Below, piece by piece: positions 59,883 through 64,000 of a DNA stretch of 64,000 bases. Position numbers and translations under genes: made by a program. The DNA comes from Bog-473 sp963743785 (GTDB lineage Bacteria; Actinomycetota; Acidimicrobiia; Acidimicrobiales; RAAP-2). Within the stretch, counting starts at the first letter, position 1. Each line of letters opens with the position of its first letter. The notes under the pieces are model-generated. The model did no database searches. It saw nothing but the letters and a program-made list of their open reading frames with translations, and had not been told where the DNA came from. Location: positions 62,001-126,000 of the forward strand of contig CAVURD010000028.1 of NCBI GenBank assembly GCA_963743785.1, read 5' to 3'.

Positions 59883-60314
59883 TCAGGTTGCTCGGTGATG
59901 GATATGCCGCCCGCTGACCTCATCAAAGGCGATGCGTACAAAGCTGTCTCGATCCTCACCTGCCCAAGGCGAAAGCCGGACGCCATCGAGGCTGGCAAGG
60001 TCTGTGGGATTGCGGACGTGAGAGGCACGACCCACCACCAGCACGCACCATCCCTCGTGGTAGAGGATGTCCGTACCGTCGATCTCAAAGGCCGCCACGG
60101 CATCATCTGTAGCCGAGTCCAGTTCGCCGCCGCTGCGTGTTCGAAACACGATGGCGTCTTGGTGCACGGCGTAGTTGACCGGGTAGATGAGCGGACGGCC
60201 GCGCACCGTGATGGCGATCCGACCTACTCCGTGAGCTTGAAGGCGCAGTATGCACTCGTCTCTACTGAGTGGCTCAAGGTGAATGCTTTCAAAGTGGTCA
60301 GGGACACCGTGCAC
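59883..60314 (-). CDS. PPOX-type flavin/F420-binding protein
   Basis: A 143-residue split-barrel protein: LSRDECILRLQAHGVGRIAITVRGRPLIYPVNYAVHQDAIVFRT, AAFEIDGTDILYHEGWCVLVVGRASHV and FVRIAFDEVSGRHI. Same family as the C-terminal half of 51428-52171. It follows gpsA by 10 bases on the same strand, so probably one transcript. Confidence 0.82.
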   Translation of the reverse strand: MHGVPDHFESIHLEPLSRDECILRLQAHGVGRIAITVRGRPLIYPVNYAVHQDAIVFRTRSGGELDSATDDAVAAFEIDGTDILYHEGWCVLVVGRASHVRNPTDLASLDGVRLSPWAGEDRDSFVRIAFDEVSGRHIHHRAT

Positions 60315-60323
60315 TTCGTGCAG

Positions 60324-61313
60324 TCAGCAGGGGTCGGCTTCGTGGCCCGCCGGAGTCAGACCCCAGTAGGCATCCAGCGGATGGATCTCACCCGTGACGA
60401 CTTTGTTGATCATGGTGCAGATGGGCAGATCGAGATGGTGACGCTCTGCCAATTCGAGCGCCACGTTCGCTGTCTTCACACCCTCGGCAACCATGTGCAT
60501 CTCTGCCATGATGTCTTCAAGCCGTCGCCCTCTGCCGAGTTGTTCGCCCACGGCGCGATTGCGGCTGTGCGGGCTCATGCACGTGGCGATCAGATCACCC
60601 ATGCCCGCTAGACCGGCGAAGGTGGCCTGTTGAGCGCCCATGGCCACACCAAGTCGCGTGAGCTCCGCCAATCCACGCGACATGACGGCGGCCCGGGTGT
60701 TGTCGCCCACATCGAGTCCTTCGCCGATCCCTGCTGCGATGGCGATCACGTTTTTGAGTGCGCCACCTATCTCACACCCCACCACATCGTCGTTGATGTA
60801 GACGCGAAAGAGGCCTCTAGTCAATACCGCCTGAATGGCACCGGCCACTTCAAGATCATCGGTGGCGATGACTGCTGCCGCAGCCTTTCCGGACATGATC
60901 TCCCGAGCGATATTCGGGCCGGTCAGTGCCGCCACCGGGTGCCCAGGGATGACCTCTCTGATCACTTCGGTCATCCGCAGGAGAGAGCCGCGTTCAAGGC
61001 CCTTGGAAAGGCTGACCACTGGGATCCAATGACGGATGCAGCCCGAGGCCTCTTCGAGCACGCGTCGAAAGCCAGAAGTCGGCACGCCGATGACCAGGAG
61101 ATCGGCGTCGCACACCGCATCCTCAAGGCTGGCGGTGGCCGAAAGCTCGAGCGCTAAGTCGAAACCGGGCAGGTACGCCGGATTGGCGTGATCGACGGTG
61201 ACGGCCTTGGCCACGTCGGGATTTCTCGCCCAGAGAACGGTGTCGTGCTTTGGGGCCACCAGGTGCGCCACCGTTGTGCCCCACGAGCCAGCTCCAAGCA
61301 CTGCAATCCTCAC
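60324..61313 (-). CDS. gpsA: glycerol-3-phosphate dehydrogenase [NAD(P)+]
   Basis: A 329-residue GpsA: VRIAVLGAGSWGTTVAHLV (Rossmann), PVVSLSKGLERGSL, ALTGPNIAREIMSGKAAA, CEIGGALKNVIAIAAGIGEGLDVGDNTRAAVMSRGLAELTRLG (catalytic lysine region), AGMGDLIATCMSPHSRNRAVGEQLG. Reduces dihydroxyacetone phosphate to sn-glycerol 3-phosphate for phospholipid synthesis. GTG 61313 gives the standard N-terminus. Upstream of the PPOX and acyl-CoA ligase genes on the same strand; a lipid link with the ligase is plausible. Confidence 0.92.
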   Translation of the reverse strand: MRIAVLGAGSWGTTVAHLVAPKHDTVLWARNPDVAKAVTVDHANPAYLPGFDLALELSATASLEDAVCDADLLVIGVPTSGFRRVLEEASGCIRHWIPVVSLSKGLERGSLLRMTEVIREVIPGHPVAALTGPNIAREIMSGKAAAAVIATDDLEVAGAIQAVLTRGLFRVYINDDVVGCEIGGALKNVIAIAAGIGEGLDVGDNTRAAVMSRGLAELTRLGVAMGAQQATFAGLAGMGDLIATCMSPHSRNRAVGEQLGRGRRLEDIMAEMHMVAEGVKTANVALELAERHHLDLPICTMINKVVTGEIHPLDAYWGLTPAGHEADPC

Positions 61314-61672
61314 CTGTGGCAACGTACCGCACTGGGCGATTCGATGTCGGACGCTTCCGCTCCGTGCCTCGCTCGAGCTCCAAACGAGGGGCTTACCGAC
61401 CATCTCATGGAATTGCCGCGTTTTAGGGACTTCTGGCACTGCCCCGACCCTCAGAGCCCTCCGATACTAGAGATAGGGGAGTTGCTAATGAGCCAGGCAG
61501 GCGTTTGTGTCACTGTAGCGAGTGTTGGGGGCCGAATGGTCCGAGGCTTGAGCGCTCGGCTTGTTCTCTGCAGAGATACCACCGTGGACGGCGACACTCG
61601 TCGTGGTGTGGCCGAAAGAGCTCCCAAAGAGGCCTTGAGCACCAAAAGGATCGCTGAAAGAGGTGAAGTGTC
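61314..61672. other. divergent intergenic region
   Basis: 360 bases between gpsA (minus) and an acyl-CoA ligase (plus). No GTTT/GGGTA promoter and no gene seen. Confidence 0.4.
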
Positions 61673-63271
61673 ATGAAGGAACTCGTGTATCCCAGGTTGT
61701 TGCTGCCTCGTGTCGAGCGACTGGCCGACAAGGTGGCCTTCGTCGATGTGACGAGCCACGGCGTGCGATACGAAGGCACGTTCGCCAATCACATCGACCG
61801 CCTGTTGCGGTTGGGTAACGCCATGCGCAGCGAACTCGGCGTGGAGCCGGGCGACCGCTTCGCAGTGCTCGCCACGAATGGGCATGAGTATGTGGAGCTT
61901 TTCCACGCCGCCATGTTCGGAGCAGGCATCATCAACCCGCTCAACATTCGTTTCACGCCGGCCGAGTTGGCGTACGTCCTCGCTGACTCCGGCACCAGGG
62001 TGGTCTTCACCGATCCGGTGTTTGCCACCCTCCTCGACCGCGCCTGTTCTGAGGCTGGGGCGAAAATCGAAAAGCTCGTCATCATCGGTGGAAAGGCTGG
62101 CGACGGCATTACTGGTCGTGACGGTGACACCCTCAGCTACGAGGAGCTACTGGGAGGCGGCGAGCCTGCGATGCCTCCCGAACCAGACGAGGAGGACGCC
62201 GCTGTTCTCATGTATACCGGAGGAACGACGGGCCTCCCCAAGGGGGCCCTGCTGCAGCAGCGCGCCGAGGTTCTAAACGTGTACCATGTGCTGTTCGAGA
62301 TTGGGCTTCGTGAGGAGCGGCGGTTTCTTTTCCAGTCACCGATGTTCCACGCCGCGGTCGTGGCAGGCGTCCTTGGCATCCCTGCCAGTGGCGCGACCTC
62401 GGTCACGATCCCACTGTTCGACCCGGGACTGGTGCTGCGCGTCATCGCGGAACAGGAGATCGACACCACGATGGTGGTCCCCGTCATGTTGTCGATGCTC
62501 GAGCGAGCCGAGGGTTTCTCGGCCGAACATCTGCAATCGCTGCGCCAGCTGGTTTACGGGGCAGCTCCAATGTCGCCGGACCTGCTCGCCCGGTGGCTCG
62601 AGATGCTGCCCGACACTGACTTCATTCAGGGATACGGGATGACCGAGGCGGCCTCTGTGCTGACGTTTCTCGGTCCCGCTGATCATAGACAAGACGCAAA
62701 CCGACTCGAGACTGCGGGCCGCCCGGTGTTGGGTGTCGAGCTCCACATCACCGACTCCCTTGGTACCGCACTTCCTCAAGGAGAAACCGGCGAAGTCTGC
62801 GCCCGTGGCGGCAACTTCATGCTCGAGTACTGGAACAAGCCGGAAGAGACCGACGCGGCAATGCGTGACGGTTGGTATCGCACCGGGGACATGGGCTTCA
62901 TCGACGACCAGGGCCTGTTACACCTCACCGACCGGATAAAGGACATGATTGTCACCGGCGGGGAGAACGTGTACTCGACCGAGGTGGAGAACGCCTTCGC
63001 CACGCATCCTGCCGTGCAGGAAGTCGCGGTGATCGGAATACCCAGTGACACCTGGGGCGAAGCCGTGCTTGCCATCATTGTGTTGAGACACGGCATGAAG
63101 GCGACGGCCGAAGAGCTGCTGGACTACGCCCGCCAGAACCTGGCGGGGTTCAAGGTCCCGAAGTTGGTGGAGTTCCGGGAGGGTCCGCTGCCGCTGTCGG
63201 GAGCATTCAAGCCCTTAAAGCGAGAATTGCGACGGCGCTACTGGGAGAACCGTGACCGCCAGGTGAACTGA
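61673..63271 (+). CDS. acyl-CoA ligase (AMP-binding)
   Basis: A 532-residue ANL enzyme, fadD-like: LMYTGGTTGLPKGALL (P-loop), GYGMTEAASVLTF, YRTGDMGFIDDQGLLHLTDRIKDMIVTGGENVYSTEVENAF (hinge), and PLSGAFKPLKRELRRRYW, where alanine-phenylalanine-lysine replaces the usual GK but keeps a lysine. Activates a carboxylic acid to acyl-CoA via acyl-AMP. AGAGG lies upstream of the ATG. Intact, unlike the other ligase in the window. It is followed 42 bases later by the trehalose-synthase-like gene. Confidence 0.9.
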   Translation: MKELVYPRLLLPRVERLADKVAFVDVTSHGVRYEGTFANHIDRLLRLGNAMRSELGVEPGDRFAVLATNGHEYVELFHAAMFGAGIINPLNIRFTPAELAYVLADSGTRVVFTDPVFATLLDRACSEAGAKIEKLVIIGGKAGDGITGRDGDTLSYEELLGGGEPAMPPEPDEEDAAVLMYTGGTTGLPKGALLQQRAEVLNVYHVLFEIGLREERRFLFQSPMFHAAVVAGVLGIPASGATSVTIPLFDPGLVLRVIAEQEIDTTMVVPVMLSMLERAEGFSAEHLQSLRQLVYGAAPMSPDLLARWLEMLPDTDFIQGYGMTEAASVLTFLGPADHRQDANRLETAGRPVLGVELHITDSLGTALPQGETGEVCARGGNFMLEYWNKPEETDAAMRDGWYRTGDMGFIDDQGLLHLTDRIKDMIVTGGENVYSTEVENAFATHPAVQEVAVIGIPSDTWGEAVLAIIVLRHGMKATAEELLDYARQNLAGFKVPKLVEFREGPLPLSGAFKPLKRELRRRYWENRDRQVN

Positions 63272-63313
63272 CGCAGATTCTTGGTCGGGCGCCCCCGTGC
63301 ACGTGAGAGGATC

Positions 63314-64000
63314 TTGACCTTGACCACGGCTGAGCACACCGTACGAGAGATCGAGGTGCCCACCCTCTCTCTTTCGCGGCTCGAACCGCTCATCGGGATG
63401 AAGCGCTACTCCGAGCTGCGGCTGGCTGGAGCGCAGGCAAGCCAGCGTCTCGAGGGAATGACTGTCTGGAACGTGAATTCGACGGCCACTGGTGGGGGGG
63501 TGGCCGAGATGCTCGAGGTACTGGTCGGCTACACGCTTGATGCGAACATAGATATCCGCTGGCTCGTAATGAGTGCCGACGCTGAGTTTTTCTCCATTAC
63601 CAAGCGGATCCACAATCGTCTCCACGGAGTAGTTGGAGAATTCGGTGAACTTGGGCCGACCGAGACAGCCCACTATAGGGATATTACGGCTGCGAACGCT
63701 GCGAGCGTACTGAGCCGTATCCAGAAGGACGACGTAGTGCTTCTGCACGATCCTCAAACGGCCGGCATGGCGGCGGCGCTTGCCGAGGGAGGAGCCAGGG
63801 TGGTCTGGCGATGCCATGTCGGGCGTGAGGGGACCAACGAGTGGACCGATGAAGCCTGGTCATTCCTCCGGCCTCATCTTGCTGCCTGCACGGCGTACAT
63901 CTTCTCCCTGCGCCAGTACGTTCCCGCTTGGATGGAGGAGTCCAGAGTCAGAGTGATCCCTCCGTCCATCGACCCGTTCTCGCCCAAGAACCAGGAAATG
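63314..64000 (+). CDS. trehalose synthase-type GT4 glycosyltransferase, cut by window edge
   Basis: 229 open codons to the window end. MTVWNVNSTATGGGVAEMLEVLVGY, IRWLVMSADAEFFSITKRIHN, VVLLHDPQTAGMA, VWRCHVGREGTNEWTDEAWSFLRP and RVIPPSIDPFSPKN follow the TreT/trehalose phosphorylase-type GT4 pattern (GGGVAE is the nucleotide-sugar loop; PPSIDP the closing strand). It would make trehalose from glucose and an NDP-glucose or related donor. TTG 63314 with GAGAGG upstream is the likely start. Trehalose is a stress protectant, consistent with the rest of the region. Confidence 0.85.
   Translation, partial: MTLTTAEHTVREIEVPTLSLSRLEPLIGMKRYSELRLAGAQASQRLEGMTVWNVNSTATGGGVAEMLEVLVGYTLDANIDIRWLVMSADAEFFSITKRIHNRLHGVVGEFGELGPTETAHYRDITAANAASVLSRIQKDDVVLLHDPQTAGMAAALAEGGARVVWRCHVGREGTNEWTDEAWSFLRPHLAACTAYIFSLRQYVPAWMEESRVRVIPPSIDPFSPKNQEM

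Overview
The window reads as a high-GC actinobacterial chromosome segment, possibly from the Acidimicrobiia or a related deep lineage. The evidence is two F420-dependent luciferase-like oxidoreductases, a holin-X/DUF3618/YihY membrane cassette, STAS/RsbW-type sigma regulators, SEC-C, SHOCT and KGG small proteins, and frequent GTG/TTG starts. No rRNA or complete tRNA was seen. Many genes are isolated, short or broken, so this is an accessory, stress-oriented region rather than a core locus.

Layout. 0-5 kb: SEC-C protein, transposase debris, a small acidic protein and a large FAD oxidoreductase. 4.9-9.8 kb: a STAS regulator with a broken partner gene, a histidine phosphatase/ParB-like pair and a PsiD-type decarboxylase. 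10-23 kb: LapA-like membrane protein, HAD phosphatase, F420 oxidoreductase, an IS3-family element, methyltransferase, zinc alcohol dehydrogenase, a STAS/RsbW pair facing each other, SRPBCC, hemerythrin, iron redox enzyme and glycosyltransferase. 23.4-26.3 kb: a four-gene membrane-stress operon. 26.4-36.8 kb: Ku remnant, CinA, Hsp20 behind a CIRCE operator, a PP2C-like protein, and broken Rieske, ferritin, cupin and HAD genes, then a second F420 oxidoreductase. 37-43 kb: MFS transporter, DUF72, hemerythrin and flavin reductase-like genes. 43-47.5 kb: Fic protein with tandem operators, then two tyrosine integrases flanking a tRNA-Gly 3' fragment. 48-52 kb: a GNAT-AAA fusion, acyl-CoA dehydrogenase and XRE-PPOX protein. 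52.4-55.5 kb: cytochrome b genes and a STAS/partner/LapA operon. 56-64 kb: SHOCT protein, PstB-like ATPase, two acyl-CoA ligases, GpsA and a trehalose-synthase-type glycosyltransferase cut by the window edge.

How it fits together. At least ten genes are preceded by a close match to the SigB/SigF-type promoter (GTTT, 14-17 bases, GGGTA or GGGAA). The same window encodes three STAS anti-anti-sigma proteins, an RsbW-like kinase and a degenerate SpoIIE/PP2C-like protein. The simplest reading is a partner-switch general stress regulon whose targets include redox enzymes, iron/oxygen-binding helical proteins, envelope proteins and transporters. The sigma factor itself is not in the window.

Two small protein families recur as intact or decayed copies: the STAS-partner protein, and a family marked by MVYEN and WTKVW motifs. 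Several genes carry exactly one extra base, often in a short homopolymer, so some of the pseudogenes called here could be assembly errors.
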